NCBI GenBank assembly: GCA_018228705.1
Contig: CP073694.1
Location: 2,666,001 to 2,730,000 of the forward strand
Length of the DNA stretch: 64,000 bases
From: Dysosmobacter sp. Marseille-Q4140
Lineage (GTDB): Bacteria; Bacillota; Clostridia; Oscillospirales; Oscillospiraceae
Reading direction: 5' to 3'
The notes beneath the pieces were generated by a model. The model saw only the letters and a list, made by a program, of their open reading frames with translations, was not told the DNA's origin and did not search any database. Each line of letters begins with the position of its first letter. Position 1 is the stretch's first letter. Of the stretch, positions 24,062 through 33,526 are shown in pieces. The position numbers were made by a program, and so were the translations under genes.

Positions 24062-25087
24062 ATGATGAAGAAGTATTTATCTTTGCTGCTGGCCGTCCTC
24101 ATGACGGCTTCTCTGCTGGCCGGCTGCGGCGGCGATACCGCCAGCGACGATACCGCTGCTGATGACACCGCTTCCGCCGAGACCGGCGATACCGCCGCTT
24201 CCACCGGCTCCGGCGTGGAGCTGAAGTTCACCACCGGCGGCGACCAGGGCACCTATTATGGCTTCGGCACCGTGCTGGCCCAGTATGTCACCAGCAACAC
24301 CGGCTCCAAGGTCACTGCTGTGGTCTCCAACGGCTCTCAGGACAACATTGAGCAGATGGACCTGAACACCGCCCAGCTGGGCTTCGTCCAGTCCGACGTC
24401 ATGAGCTACGCCTATAACGGCGAGCGCCTGTTCGAGGGTATGGCTGTGGAGAACTTCTCCACCGTGGCCGCTCTGTATATGGAGCAGGTCCAGATCGTCA
24501 CCTGCGATCCCTCCATCCAGTCTGTGGCTGACCTGAAGGGCAAGAACGTATCCATCGGCGCCTCCGGCTCCGGCGTGTACTACAACGCTCTGGACGTGCT
24601 GGCCGCCTATGGCCTGACTGAGCAGGACATCAACCCCACCTTCCAGGACTTCGGCAACAGCGTGGACGCCCTGCAGGACGGCAAGATCGACGCCGCCTTT
24701 GTGGTGGCCGGCGCTCCCACCGTGGCCGTGACCTCCCTGGCCACCGCCAAGGACGTGTATCTGGTCAGCCTGGACGATGAGCACATCGAGGCTCTGAAGG
24801 CCGAGTGCCCCTACTATGAGAAGTACGTGATCCCCGAGGGGACCTATGAGGGTGTGGCCGAGACCACCACTGTGGCCGTGGGCGCCGTGGTCATCGCCCG
24901 GGACGACGTGGCTGAGGACGATGTGTACAACTTCGTCTCCGCCATCTTCGAGAACGCCGACTCCCTGGCCCACGACAAGGCCGGCGAGCTGGATCTGGAG
25001 TTTGCCTCCTCCGTCACCGCCGTGCCCTATCATCCCGGCGCCGCCAAGTACTTCGCCGAGAAGGGCATCGAAGCTCCCACCAAGTAA
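24062..25087 (+). CDS. TAXI family TRAP transporter solute-binding lipoprotein
   Basis: A 341-residue extracytoplasmic binding protein of the TAXI (TRAP-associated extracytoplasmic immunogenic) family. The signal peptide ends with lipobox LLAGC at about residues 17-21, followed by an acidic Asp/Thr/Ala linker. Family sequence includes FTTGGDQGTYYGFGTVLAQY (about 54-73) and VSIGASGSGVYYNALDVL (about 163-180). The ligand is probably a carboxylate or amino acid such as glutamate, which is inference. ATG 24062 is preferred over 24041 because AGAGGAA lies just upstream. The fused membrane subunit follows. Confidence 0.92.
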   Translation: MMKKYLSLLLAVLMTASLLAGCGGDTASDDTAADDTASAETGDTAASTGSGVELKFTTGGDQGTYYGFGTVLAQYVTSNTGSKVTAVVSNGSQDNIEQMDLNTAQLGFVQSDVMSYAYNGERLFEGMAVENFSTVAALYMEQVQIVTCDPSIQSVADLKGKNVSIGASGSGVYYNALDVLAAYGLTEQDINPTFQDFGNSVDALQDGKIDAAFVVAGAPTVAVTSLATAKDVYLVSLDDEHIEALKAECPYYEKYVIPEGTYEGVAETTTVAVGAVVIARDDVAEDDVYNFVSAIFENADSLAHDKAGELDLEFASSVTAVPYHPGAAKYFAEKGIEAPTK

Positions 25088-25114
25088 GGGGCAGCTGAAT
25101 CTGTACCATCCGGA

Positions 25115-25147
25115 AACTACGGCGGAGGATCTCCGCCGTAGTTTCCG
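25115..25147 (+). promoter_or_regulatory. Stem-loop between TRAP binding protein and permease
   Basis: AAACTACGGCGGAG / CTCCGCCGTAGTTT with a three-base loop and no T run. It may cap the 3' end of the highly expressed binding-protein message, giving less permease than binding protein. Confidence 0.6.
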
Positions 25148-25215
25148 CGGTATAAAGGGCTGTTAAGGCCCTGACAAGAGATGTTCAAGATATTCCAAAG
25201 TGAGGGGGAGCCCCC

Positions 25216-27264
25216 ATGGGCCTATTCAAGAAAAAAGCGACTCAGGAGCCGGTGCTGCCGGTAAATGAGGTACACGACGATTCCACCGGCACCGCCGCCG
25301 ACGTGGAAGCCGTCATGAAAAAATACGACCGGGAGTCCAACACCCGGGTGTGGGAGGGCGCGCCCAAGGTTGCGATCAGCATTCTGATGGCTGCGTTCTC
25401 TCTGTACTGCATCATCGACACGGTCTTTCTCACCACCCTGACGGAAATCCGTCTGCCGGTGTTTGTGGGACTGGTGCTGCTGCTGGGCTTTTTGACCTTT
25501 CCCGCCCGGAAGGGCGACGACCGGGTCAACCACCTGCCCTGGTATGATGTGCTGCTGATCGTCTGCGGTTCCGGCGCCTACTTCTTCTATGCCGCCAACG
25601 CCATGACAGTCATCCAGCTGTCCAGCCGCATCATGAAGGAACCCCTGTACATGGTGATCGGCTTCATCGGCATCATTGCCCTGATTGAGCTGTGCCGCCG
25701 CTGTGTGGGCATTCCCATTTTGTGCGTGGCCGGCGTGCTGCTGGTGTATACCTTCGTCAACCTCATGGGCACCCGGGCGCTGACGGCGGATCAGCTGGCG
25801 CTGACGCTGTCCCAGGTGATCCGCACCATGTTCTATACCACCAACGGCATCTTCGGCGGACCCATCAGCGTGTGCGCCAAGTTCATCGTGGTGTTCATCA
25901 TCTTCGGCGCGTTCCTGGAGCGCACCGGCATCGCCAACTTCTTCATCAGTCTGGCCAACGCCGTGGCCGGCGCCGCCCCCGGCGGCCCCGCCAAGGTGGC
26001 CGTTATCTCCTCCGCCCTGTGCGGCATGGTGTCCGGCTCCTCCGTGGGCAACACCGTCACCACCGGTTCCGTTACCATTCCCATGATGAAAAAGACCGGC
26101 TACAAGGGTGAGTTCGCCGGCGCAGTGGAGGCCGCCGCCTCCACCGGCGGCCAGATCATGCCGCCCATTATGGGCGCCGCCGCCTTCCTGATGGCGGAGT
26201 TCACCGGTGAGCCTTACAGTCAGATCGCTGTCCGGGCCATCCTGCCCGCCGTACTGTACTTTACCGGCATTTACATCGCCGTCCATCTGGAGGCTAAAAA
26301 GCTGGGCCTTCAGGGCATTCCACGGGATCAGCTGCCCAGGCTTGGGCACCTGATGAAGCGCATCTACCTGCTCTTCCCCCTGGTGCTGCTGGTGGCTCTG
26401 GTCTCCACCAACACCTACACCATGGCTTACTCTGCCGCCCTGGCCATCGTAGCCACCATCGTGGTGAGCCTGCCCGACATCATTTTGGACGGTATCCATG
26501 CCGGCGGCGCGCGCCGCTCCGGCCTGGACCTTGGCCGCATGGTATTCGGCGCCCTGGAAGGCGGCGCCAAGGGCTCCATCACCGTGGCCGTGGCCTGCGG
26601 CATGGCCGGCGTCATCTCCGGCTGCATCACGGTGACGGGCCTGGCCTCCAAGCTGCTCAGCGCCATCGTCTCTGTGGCCGGCGGCCATATGATGATCGCC
26701 CTGGTGCTGACTATGCTGTGCTGCATCGTGCTGGGTATGGGCGTGCCCACCACCGCCAACTACTGCATCATGGCGGCCACCTGCGCCCCCATCCTGATGG
26801 ACCCCTCCATCGGCGTGACCATGATGGCGGCCCACTTCTTCGTGTTCTACTTCGGCATCGTGGCGGACATCACCCCGCCCGTGGCCCTGGCGGCCTATGC
26901 CGGCAGCGCCATCGCCAAGGCCGATCCCATGAAGACCGGCGTCAACGCCACCAAGCTGGCCATCGCCGCCTTCATCGTGCCCTACATCTTTGCCCTCAGT
27001 CCCCAGATGCTCTTTATTGATGTCGACAGCGCCTTCCAGGTGGTCCAGATCTGCATCAGCGCGCTGCTGGGTATCTTCGGCGTGGCTGCCGCCCTCAGCG
27101 GCTTCCTCTACCGGCACATCCCCATGCTGCTGCGGGTGGTCATCGCCGCCGGCGGACTGTGCATGCTGGTCCCCGGTACCTGGAGCGATATTGTGGGCTT
27201 CCTGCTGGTGGCGGGTGTGGTGCTGTATCAGCGCTTCTCCGCCCGGCGCCTGACTGCGGCCTGA
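25216..27264 (+). CDS. TRAP transporter permease, fused 4TM/12TM (DctQM-type)
   Basis: A 682-residue membrane protein fusing the small (DctQ-like, about residues 55-200) and large (DctM-like, about 200-620) TRAP subunits, as is usual for TAXI systems. Characteristic sequence includes GMVSGSSVGNTVTTGSVTIPMMKK (about 275-298) and VEAAASTGGQIMPPIMGAAAFLMAE (about 305-330). It drives sodium- or proton-dependent uptake of the TAXI ligand. Start ATG 25216 follows GAGGGGGAG. A terminator closes the two-gene operon. Confidence 0.95.
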   Translation: MGLFKKKATQEPVLPVNEVHDDSTGTAADVEAVMKKYDRESNTRVWEGAPKVAISILMAAFSLYCIIDTVFLTTLTEIRLPVFVGLVLLLGFLTFPARKGDDRVNHLPWYDVLLIVCGSGAYFFYAANAMTVIQLSSRIMKEPLYMVIGFIGIIALIELCRRCVGIPILCVAGVLLVYTFVNLMGTRALTADQLALTLSQVIRTMFYTTNGIFGGPISVCAKFIVVFIIFGAFLERTGIANFFISLANAVAGAAPGGPAKVAVISSALCGMVSGSSVGNTVTTGSVTIPMMKKTGYKGEFAGAVEAAASTGGQIMPPIMGAAAFLMAEFTGEPYSQIAVRAILPAVLYFTGIYIAVHLEAKKLGLQGIPRDQLPRLGHLMKRIYLLFPLVLLVALVSTNTYTMAYSAALAIVATIVVSLPDIILDGIHAGGARRSGLDLGRMVFGALEGGAKGSITVAVACGMAGVISGCITVTGLASKLLSAIVSVAGGHMMIALVLTMLCCIVLGMGVPTTANYCIMAATCAPILMDPSIGVTMMAAHFFVFYFGIVADITPPVALAAYAGSAIAKADPMKTGVNATKLAIAAFIVPYIFALSPQMLFIDVDSAFQVVQICISALLGIFGVAAALSGFLYRHIPMLLRVVIAAGGLCMLVPGTWSDIVGFLLVAGVVLYQRFSARRLTAA

Positions 27265-27291
27265 GTGGCTGCTCCCCCTGTGCCGCTGAAA

Positions 27292-27329
27292 GAGGCCGCT
27301 TCCCGAACAGGAGGCGGCCTCCTTTTTAC
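27292..27329 (+). terminator. Terminator after the TRAP operon
   Basis: GAGGCCGCTTCC / GGAGGCGGCCTC stem followed by five T residues. Confidence 0.88.
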
Positions 27330-27445
27330 TTGCGTAATTTTATAATTTGTGACAGCTGTTTTTGCCGCTTTTGGCCGGATCTGATCGTTTTTTGCGCTTC
27401 TGAGACGGGGATTGCAGGCGGCCGTCATTTGTAACTGTTTTGTTG

Positions 27446-27474
27446 TTGCTTTGCAGCGCTTAGTGTACTAGTAT
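27446..27474 (+). promoter_or_regulatory. Probable promoter for the adaptor/ABC/SLH operon
   Basis: TTGCTT (27446-27451), 17-base spacer, TAGTAT (27469-27474), 54 bases before the adaptor gene. Confidence 0.6.
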
Positions 27475-27527
27475 GAGCAATACAGTTACTATGTGAAATC
27501 ACGTTTCGACGAAAAGGAGAACGAGTC

Positions 27528-29213
27528 ATGGCTGAAGTCAAGGACCTGGAACAGCTGCCGGAGACTGCACCGGAGCAGGCACAGGAGGCTCCCCAGACCC
27601 CGGCGGTGCCGCTGAAGGAGCGGTGGCGGGCGATGCCCCGGAAAAAACGCCGCCGGATCATCCGGTGGACCGCGATCTTGCTGGTGCTGGCCATTCTGGC
27701 GGCGATCTTGCTCAAGGTGTTCGGCGGAAAGGGCGGCGACGCCCAGGTAGTGACCGATGTGGTCCAGTACGGCTCCATTACCTCCGTGGTGGAAAACAGC
27801 GGCCTCACCAAGGCCAAGAGCAGCGAGACCATCACCCTGACCACCACCGGTACGGTAATGGACGTGCTGGTGGCGGAGGGCGAGAAGGTCACCGCCGGCA
27901 CGCCGCTGTTCGTGGTGGAATCCCCGGCGGCGGAGACTGCTGTCCAGAAGGCCCGCAGCAATGTGGAGGGCTATGAAAAGCAGCTTGCCCAGGCCCAGAA
28001 GGACCTGGCCGGTCTGAATTTCAGCGCCCCCTTTGCCGGAAAGATCATGCTGAAGGATGAGCACCCGGATCTGCAGGTGGGCGATGAGGTGGCCAAGGGT
28101 GCCGCCGTGGCGGAGCTCAACGACGATACCAGGCTGCGCCTGGAGCAGTATTACAGCTATGCCTATGCCGGAGACCTGTATGTGGGTCAGTCGGTGAATG
28201 TGTCCATCCCGGCGCTGATGACCTCCATCCCCGGCACCGTGGAGGCGGTCCACATGGTCAGCCGCATCACGCCGGAGGGCTCCAAGCTGTTCTCTGCGGA
28301 GATCGTGGTGAACAACGAGGGCTCCCTGACGGCTGAGATGGCGGCCTCCGCCACCGTCACTGTGGGCGGCGAGACCGTGTATCCCTATGAGCCGGGCAAG
28401 CTGGAGTACTACCGCTCCACCACCCTGACCACCACCGTGGGCGGCACCGTGCTGGCCAACAACCTGGTGAACTACCTCCAGGTCTCCGCCGGTCAGGTGC
28501 TGCTGCAGATTGACGCGCAGCAGAGCGAGAGTGAGCTGTTCACCATCCAGCAGAACCTGGAGACCGCCAAGGCGGATCTGGAGGCGGCAGAGAAGAACCT
28601 GGCCAACTGCAAGGCCACCGCCCCCATTGACGGTATGGTGATCGGACTGACCATGCAGCCCGGCGACGAGATCGCCGCCAACACCGCCGTGGTCACCATT
28701 TCCGATACCTCCGCTATCCTGGTCAGCGCCAACGTGGATGAGCGGAACATCAGTTACATCAAGCCCGGCATGCCGGTGGAGCTGGACCAGTGGGGCACCC
28801 CGGCCTTCGGTACGGTGGAGACCGTCAGCCTGTCCTCCACGGTCAACAACGGCGTGGCTACCTATCCCATCACCATCTCTGTGGACAACAGCGAGGGGAC
28901 CATCCAGGTCAACAGCTACATCAATTTCAAGATCACAGCCAGCGAGAACGACAACTGCCTGGTGCTGCCGCTCCAGTGTGTCCGAAAGATCTCCCAGGAG
29001 GACGGGACCACCGTGGATGTGGTGTTCGTCAAGGGGAGCCGGCCGGAAAACGCCATCGAGACGCCTATGCTGGAAGAGGAGATTCCCAGCGGCTTCTGGG
29101 CGGTGCCGGTGGAGATCGGCATCTCCGACAACAGCAATGTGGAGATCAAGTCCGGCGTGGAGGAAGGGACCGAGGTCTTTACCCAGATCCAGTCCATCCA
29201 GGCCTATGGTTGA
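27528..29213 (+). CDS. Double-module HlyD/MacA-type membrane fusion protein
   Basis: A 561-residue adaptor subunit of an export system. A cytoplasmic tail and one membrane helix (about residues 46-65) precede the extracytoplasmic part. There are two successive sets of lipoyl half-motifs and coiled-coil helices: the first around residues 95-190 (VMDVLVAEGEKVTAGTPL; VQKARSNVEGYEKQLAQAQ), the second around 300-400 (QVSAGQVLLQIDAQQSE; LETAKADLEAAEKNLANCKA). Typical MacA proteins have one set and about 370 residues, so this looks like an internal duplication. It is followed five bases later by the ABC ATPase. Confidence 0.85.
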   Translation: MAEVKDLEQLPETAPEQAQEAPQTPAVPLKERWRAMPRKKRRRIIRWTAILLVLAILAAILLKVFGGKGGDAQVVTDVVQYGSITSVVENSGLTKAKSSETITLTTTGTVMDVLVAEGEKVTAGTPLFVVESPAAETAVQKARSNVEGYEKQLAQAQKDLAGLNFSAPFAGKIMLKDEHPDLQVGDEVAKGAAVAELNDDTRLRLEQYYSYAYAGDLYVGQSVNVSIPALMTSIPGTVEAVHMVSRITPEGSKLFSAEIVVNNEGSLTAEMAASATVTVGGETVYPYEPGKLEYYRSTTLTTTVGGTVLANNLVNYLQVSAGQVLLQIDAQQSESELFTIQQNLETAKADLEAAEKNLANCKATAPIDGMVIGLTMQPGDEIAANTAVVTISDTSAILVSANVDERNISYIKPGMPVELDQWGTPAFGTVETVSLSSTVNNGVATYPITISVDNSEGTIQVNSYINFKITASENDNCLVLPLQCVRKISQEDGTTVDVVFVKGSRPENAIETPMLEEEIPSGFWAVPVEIGISDNSNVEIKSGVEEGTEVFTQIQSIQAYG

Positions 29214-29217
29214 TGCC

Positions 29218-29922
29218 ATGGAGAAACATCTGATCGAACTGCGGGACGTCTATAAGATCTACGGCGAGGGCCTGGAGAGCGAGGTCCGCGCTTTGGACGG
29301 CGTTTCCCTGACCATTGACCGGGGGGAGTTCGTGGCCATCGTGGGCCAGTCCGGCTCCGGCAAGTCCACCATGATGAACGTGCTGGGCTGCCTGGACGTC
29401 CCCACCCGGGGTGACTACCTTCTGGACGGTACCGACGTCCGGGAACTGACGGACAAGGAGCTCTCCCATATCCGCAACAAGCAGATCGGCTTCATCTTCC
29501 AGCAGTATAATCTGATTCAGGATCTGACGGTGCTGGAGAATGTGGAGCTGCCGCTGATCTACCAGGGGATCCGGGTGGACGACCGGTACGACCTGGCTAC
29601 AGAGGCCCTGGCCCGCGTGGGACTGGCAGGCCGGATGAAGCACCGGCCCACGGAGATGTCCGGCGGCCAGCAGCAGCGAGTGGCCATTGCCCGGGCCATT
29701 GCCGCCAAGCCCCCCATCATCATGGCCGACGAGCCCACCGGCGCGTTGGATTCCCGCACAGGCCATGAAGTGCTGGAATTCCTCCAGCAGCTCAACCGGG
29801 AGGGGACCACGGTGATCCTCATTACCCATGACAACGGCATTGCCGCCACCGCCCGCCGCTGCGTGCGGCTTCAGGACGGGAAGGTGGTGGAGGACCGGCA
29901 GCAGGAGGTGGACTGGTTTTGA
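29218..29922 (+). CDS. MacB/LolD-type ABC transporter ATP-binding protein
   Basis: A 234-residue ATPase energising the adjacent permease. Walker A GQSGSGKST (about residues 42-50), Q-loop in FIFQQYNL, signature MSGGQQQR (about 144-151), Walker B IIMADEPTGALD (about 163-174) and the switch histidine in ITHD are all present. Start ATG 29218 gives MEKHLIELRDVYKIYGEG; ATG 29206 is an alternative that would overlap the adaptor stop. Its own stop overlaps the permease start, indicating coupling. Confidence 0.95.
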   Translation: MEKHLIELRDVYKIYGEGLESEVRALDGVSLTIDRGEFVAIVGQSGSGKSTMMNVLGCLDVPTRGDYLLDGTDVRELTDKELSHIRNKQIGFIFQQYNLIQDLTVLENVELPLIYQGIRVDDRYDLATEALARVGLAGRMKHRPTEMSGGQQQRVAIARAIAAKPPIIMADEPTGALDSRTGHEVLEFLQQLNREGTTVILITHDNGIAATARRCVRLQDGKVVEDRQQEVDWF

Positions 29923-31175
29923 ATATCCGACAGGCCATGAAAATGGCGTGGAAGTCCATCTGGGGCAAGAAAGGCCGGTCCTTTCTGACCATGCTGGGCA
30001 TCATCATCGGCATCGCGGCGGTCATGACCATTGTTTCCGCCATCAACGGCTACACCACCAAGACCATGGAGCAGTATGCCGCCATGGGCAGCAACAAGCT
30101 GACGGTCTATATCTGGAACTATCTCTATGATGAGAAGGGCAACAGCCTGGGCAAGGATTACTTCCCGGCCCTGTATGACTATTGCAGTACCATCAAGGAG
30201 TATGTGGTGGGCGTGACGCCCCAGGCAAACTGCGAAGCCACGGTGGTGTACGGCACCAAGAGCTCTGCCAATATGCAGTACAATTACGATGACAAGGGCA
30301 ACCCCATAGGCGATTTTCCCCCCAGCATCTACTATGTCAGTGATCAGTACAGCATCTGCAACAATCTGACGGTCACCAAGGGGCGGGACCTGAGCATGCT
30401 GGATTGCCAGCGCTATAACCAGGTCTGTGTCCTGGGCGCCACGGCGGCCAAGGCGTTTTTTGACGGCGTGGATCCCGTGGGCAAGGAAATGCAGTTCAAC
30501 GGGCAGAGCTTTGAGGTCATCGGCGTCTATGGCAGCCGTGTGGGCAAGGACAATCCCAACGGCCAGAACATGGACAATTTCATCCTTGTGCCCTATACCG
30601 CCCGGCGGGTCCTGGGCGGCGCGGCTCCGGAGCAGTTCATCGTCAAAGCCCGGGACAGCGCCTCCTTGATCGAGGCCAGTACCCGGATCGGCGGCTTTCT
30701 GAAGGGCCTGGTGGATCCCGCCAGCGGCGGCTTCAACGTGGACAAGGAGAACTCCTGGCAGGACTACCAGAACCAGCAGATGGGCATGATCTCCATGATC
30801 CTGGGCGGCATCGCCGCCATCAGCCTGCTGGTGGGCGGCATCGGCATCATGAACATCATGCTGGTCACTGTCACCGAGCGGACCCGGGAGATCGGCATTC
30901 GCCGGGCCATCGGCGCCGAGCGGGTCTCCATCATCACCCAGTTCCTGATCGAGGCGGCTATGCTCTGCGGCATCGGCGGTGTTTTCGGTATCCTGGTGGG
31001 CACCGGCGGCAGTCTGCTGGTGGGTCGGCTGATGTTTAAGATGACCATTTTCCCGGCAGTGTGGATCACGCTCTGCGCGTTTACGCTGTCGCTGGCGCTG
31101 GGAATTCTGTTTGGCATTTATCCGGCCGTCAAGGCATCCAAACTTCAGCCGGTGGAAGCCCTGCGGGCGGAATGA
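29919..31175 (+). CDS. MacB-type ABC transporter permease (FtsX fold)
   Basis: A 418-residue permease with four membrane helices: one near the N-terminus (TMLGIIIGIAAVMTIVSAI, about residues 22-40) and three at the C-terminus (from about 287), separated by a large MacB_PCD extracytoplasmic domain. The segment TERTREIGIRRAIGA at about 322-336 is the typical coupling sequence. TTG 29919 is used as start because GGAGG at 29904-29908 is ten bases upstream and it overlaps the ATPase stop. With the adaptor it forms a MacAB-like exporter, substrate unknown. Confidence 0.93.
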   Translation: MNIRQAMKMAWKSIWGKKGRSFLTMLGIIIGIAAVMTIVSAINGYTTKTMEQYAAMGSNKLTVYIWNYLYDEKGNSLGKDYFPALYDYCSTIKEYVVGVTPQANCEATVVYGTKSSANMQYNYDDKGNPIGDFPPSIYYVSDQYSICNNLTVTKGRDLSMLDCQRYNQVCVLGATAAKAFFDGVDPVGKEMQFNGQSFEVIGVYGSRVGKDNPNGQNMDNFILVPYTARRVLGGAAPEQFIVKARDSASLIEASTRIGGFLKGLVDPASGGFNVDKENSWQDYQNQQMGMISMILGGIAAISLLVGGIGIMNIMLVTVTERTREIGIRRAIGAERVSIITQFLIEAAMLCGIGGVFGILVGTGGSLLVGRLMFKMTIFPAVWITLCAFTLSLALGILFGIYPAVKASKLQPVEALRAE

Positions 31176-31188
31176 GAGGGAGATCAAC

Positions 31189-33447
31189 ATGAAAAAACGA
31201 CTTGTGACTTGTTTGCTGGCGATCTGCATGGTCCTGTCGCTGCTGCCGGTGTCCGCCGGCGCGGCGGCAAAGGACACCGTCACCTTTTCGGATGTGGGGG
31301 ACCGGAATACCGCCGTGGCGGTGGAGTCCCTGCGCCTGCTGGGCGTGCTGGACGGCTATGGAGACGGCACCTTCCGGCCCGGCACCATCCTGACCCGGGC
31401 CCAGTTCTGCAAAATGGCGGTCTACGCCATGAACGGCTCTGAGGAGCTGGGGCGCTACCGCACCGTCACGGTGTTCCCGGATGTGAAGCCCTCCCACTGG
31501 GCCGCCGCCTACATCAACATGGCGGCCAAGGGCAAGGGGATCATCTCCGGCTATGTGGACGGCCAGTTCCACCCGGACCGCACCGTCACTGTGGGCCATG
31601 CGGTGACCATCCTGCTGCGGATGCTGGGCTACAAGGATGAAAACATCGGCGGCGTCTGGCCCGACAGCTATATGGCGGAGGCTGCCGTCATCGGACTGAC
31701 CGACGGCGTGGGCACCGACGCCAATGCCGGTCTCACCCGCGGTCAGGCGGCCCGGCTGTTTTTGAACCTGCTCCGGGCAGATATGCGGGAGGGCGGCTCC
31801 TATGTCACCGCCGGCATGAAGTGCGCGGTGGTGGAGAACGCCATGCTGGTCTCCTCCCGGGCCACCGGGGCGGACGGCCGGGAGAACGCGCTGCAGCTGG
31901 CCAACGGCACGGTATATCCCATGGCCAGCGGCAAGACCTCCAACGGCATGCTGGACGGCTCCAAGGGCACCCTGGTGCTCAACGACCAGGGCCAGGCCAT
32001 GACCTTTGTGCCTGACAGCGTGGGCTCTCAGAAGACCATCACCCTGGCTTCCGCCAAGGCAACGGAGATCACCGATACCTTCGGTGTCACCTATCCCGTC
32101 AGCGGCGACGTGTCCGCCTACTACCAGGGTTCTCAGCAGTCCTGGAGCGGTGTGTACGCCTGGCTGAATCCCGGCACCTCCCTGACGCTGTACCTCAACA
32201 CCGCCGGCAAGGTGGAATACGTGTTTGTGGGCGGCGGCACCAGTTCCAGCGCGGCCATCATCGTCTATGAAAAGGGTTCCACCAAGGGCTTTGACTCCCT
32301 GGCGGGCACCACCACGTACAAGATCTTCAAAAACGGCATGGAAGTGACGGCGGGCGATATGCGGCCTTACGATGTGGCCACCTATTCCAGCAGTACCAAC
32401 TCCATCCGGGTGTGCGATACCAGGATCACGGCCTATTACCGCAGCTGCTATCCCAACGCTCAGGAGCCCACCACCATCACGATCTTCGAGGATACGGAGC
32501 TGAAGGTGCTGCCCACCGCCAGAGAGACCCTGTCCGACTTCAAGCCCGGTGACCAGATCACCGTGCTGCTGACCGAGGACAATCAGGTGGCCGGCGCGGT
32601 CAAGGCCGGCAGCGGCAACGTCCAGGGCAACGCCGTGGGTATCGCCAAGACCGTCTCCTCCGGCTCCGCTGAGGTGAATCTCCTGTGCGGCCTCACTGTC
32701 AAGGGCACCTCCAGCCTCACCGGCACTGACGCTGAGCGTCTGTCCGGCCAGATGGTCCGTGTGTCCTCCGGCGCCAAGGGCGTGCTGAATCTGACGCAGC
32801 TGACCGGCGGCGTCAGCGGCGGACTGGATGTGGCGGCCCGGAAGCTGGGCAGCAAGGATCTGGCGGACAACGTCATGATCTTTGAAAACGCCCCCGAGGG
32901 CATGCGCAGCGTCAGCCTGTCCGATCTGAACATCGGCACCATCCCGGCGTCCGACATCGGCTATGCCCGCACCAACTGGAGAGGCGACGTGGATCTGATC
33001 ATTCTGGGCTCCGCCGTGGGCAGCACGTATATCTACGGTATCGCCAAGTATGAGCGGGGAGACCTGATCTCCGGCGCTGACGGCAGCTATTACGCTCCCG
33101 GCAAGCTGACGATCCTCCAGGGCAACGGCAAGAGCTTCGGTCCCATCGAGACCGGCTATGTGGTCACTACCGGCGAGTGCATCGGCATCACTGTGACCGG
33201 CACCGGCTCCAACCAGCACATTGCCAGCCTGGTCCGGCTAACGGCGCTCAAAGACGTTCCCAACAGCGCCTGGAGCGGCTCCGGCGCGGTGACGGTGGGC
33301 GGCCGGACGTATACCGTGCCCTCCGATGTGCTGTGCTACAATGTCCGCACCCAGGATTGGATGACGCTGAGTCAGGCCCACGCCTACGCCGCCTCCTCGG
33401 ATCTCTACGTCCACAACGGCGCGGTCCGGATCATCCAGGTGCGCTGA
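31189..33447 (+). CDS. S-layer homology domain protein in the ABC exporter operon
   Basis: A 752-residue secreted protein: signal peptide (about residues 1-26, ending SAGAAA), three SLH repeats (about 30-75, 90-135, 150-195; FSDVGDRNTAVAVESLRLLG, FPDVKPSHWAAAYI, TRGQAARLFLNLL), then about 550 residues of beta-rich sequence I do not recognise. SLH repeats bind pyruvylated secondary cell wall polymers, so the protein is held on the envelope surface. ATG 31189 is 13 bases after the permease stop with GAGGGAG, so it belongs to the same operon. Confidence 0.9.
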   Translation: MKKRLVTCLLAICMVLSLLPVSAGAAAKDTVTFSDVGDRNTAVAVESLRLLGVLDGYGDGTFRPGTILTRAQFCKMAVYAMNGSEELGRYRTVTVFPDVKPSHWAAAYINMAAKGKGIISGYVDGQFHPDRTVTVGHAVTILLRMLGYKDENIGGVWPDSYMAEAAVIGLTDGVGTDANAGLTRGQAARLFLNLLRADMREGGSYVTAGMKCAVVENAMLVSSRATGADGRENALQLANGTVYPMASGKTSNGMLDGSKGTLVLNDQGQAMTFVPDSVGSQKTITLASAKATEITDTFGVTYPVSGDVSAYYQGSQQSWSGVYAWLNPGTSLTLYLNTAGKVEYVFVGGGTSSSAAIIVYEKGSTKGFDSLAGTTTYKIFKNGMEVTAGDMRPYDVATYSSSTNSIRVCDTRITAYYRSCYPNAQEPTTITIFEDTELKVLPTARETLSDFKPGDQITVLLTEDNQVAGAVKAGSGNVQGNAVGIAKTVSSGSAEVNLLCGLTVKGTSSLTGTDAERLSGQMVRVSSGAKGVLNLTQLTGGVSGGLDVAARKLGSKDLADNVMIFENAPEGMRSVSLSDLNIGTIPASDIGYARTNWRGDVDLIILGSAVGSTYIYGIAKYERGDLISGADGSYYAPGKLTILQGNGKSFGPIETGYVVTTGECIGITVTGTGSNQHIASLVRLTALKDVPNSAWSGSGAVTVGGRTYTVPSDVLCYNVRTQDWMTLSQAHAYAASSDLYVHNGAVRIIQVR

Positions 33448-33482
33448 GCGCGATTGACCCCGCAGGAAAAGACAAGAACACG

Positions 33483-33517
33483 GGAAGCCCGCCGCAATCT
33501 GCGGCGGGCTTCCTGTA
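33483..33517 (+). terminator. Terminator after the SLH gene
   Basis: GGAAGCCCGCCGC / GCGGCGGGCTTCC stem with a four-base loop, then TGTATTTTG; may also serve the convergent gene. Confidence 0.88.
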
Positions 33518-33526
33518 TTTTGTGAT

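Noticed and set aside
20236..24252. 1338-codon minus-strand open frame opposite pyc
   Set aside because: Same type of GC-driven shadow; pyruvate carboxylase motifs are intact on the plus strand.
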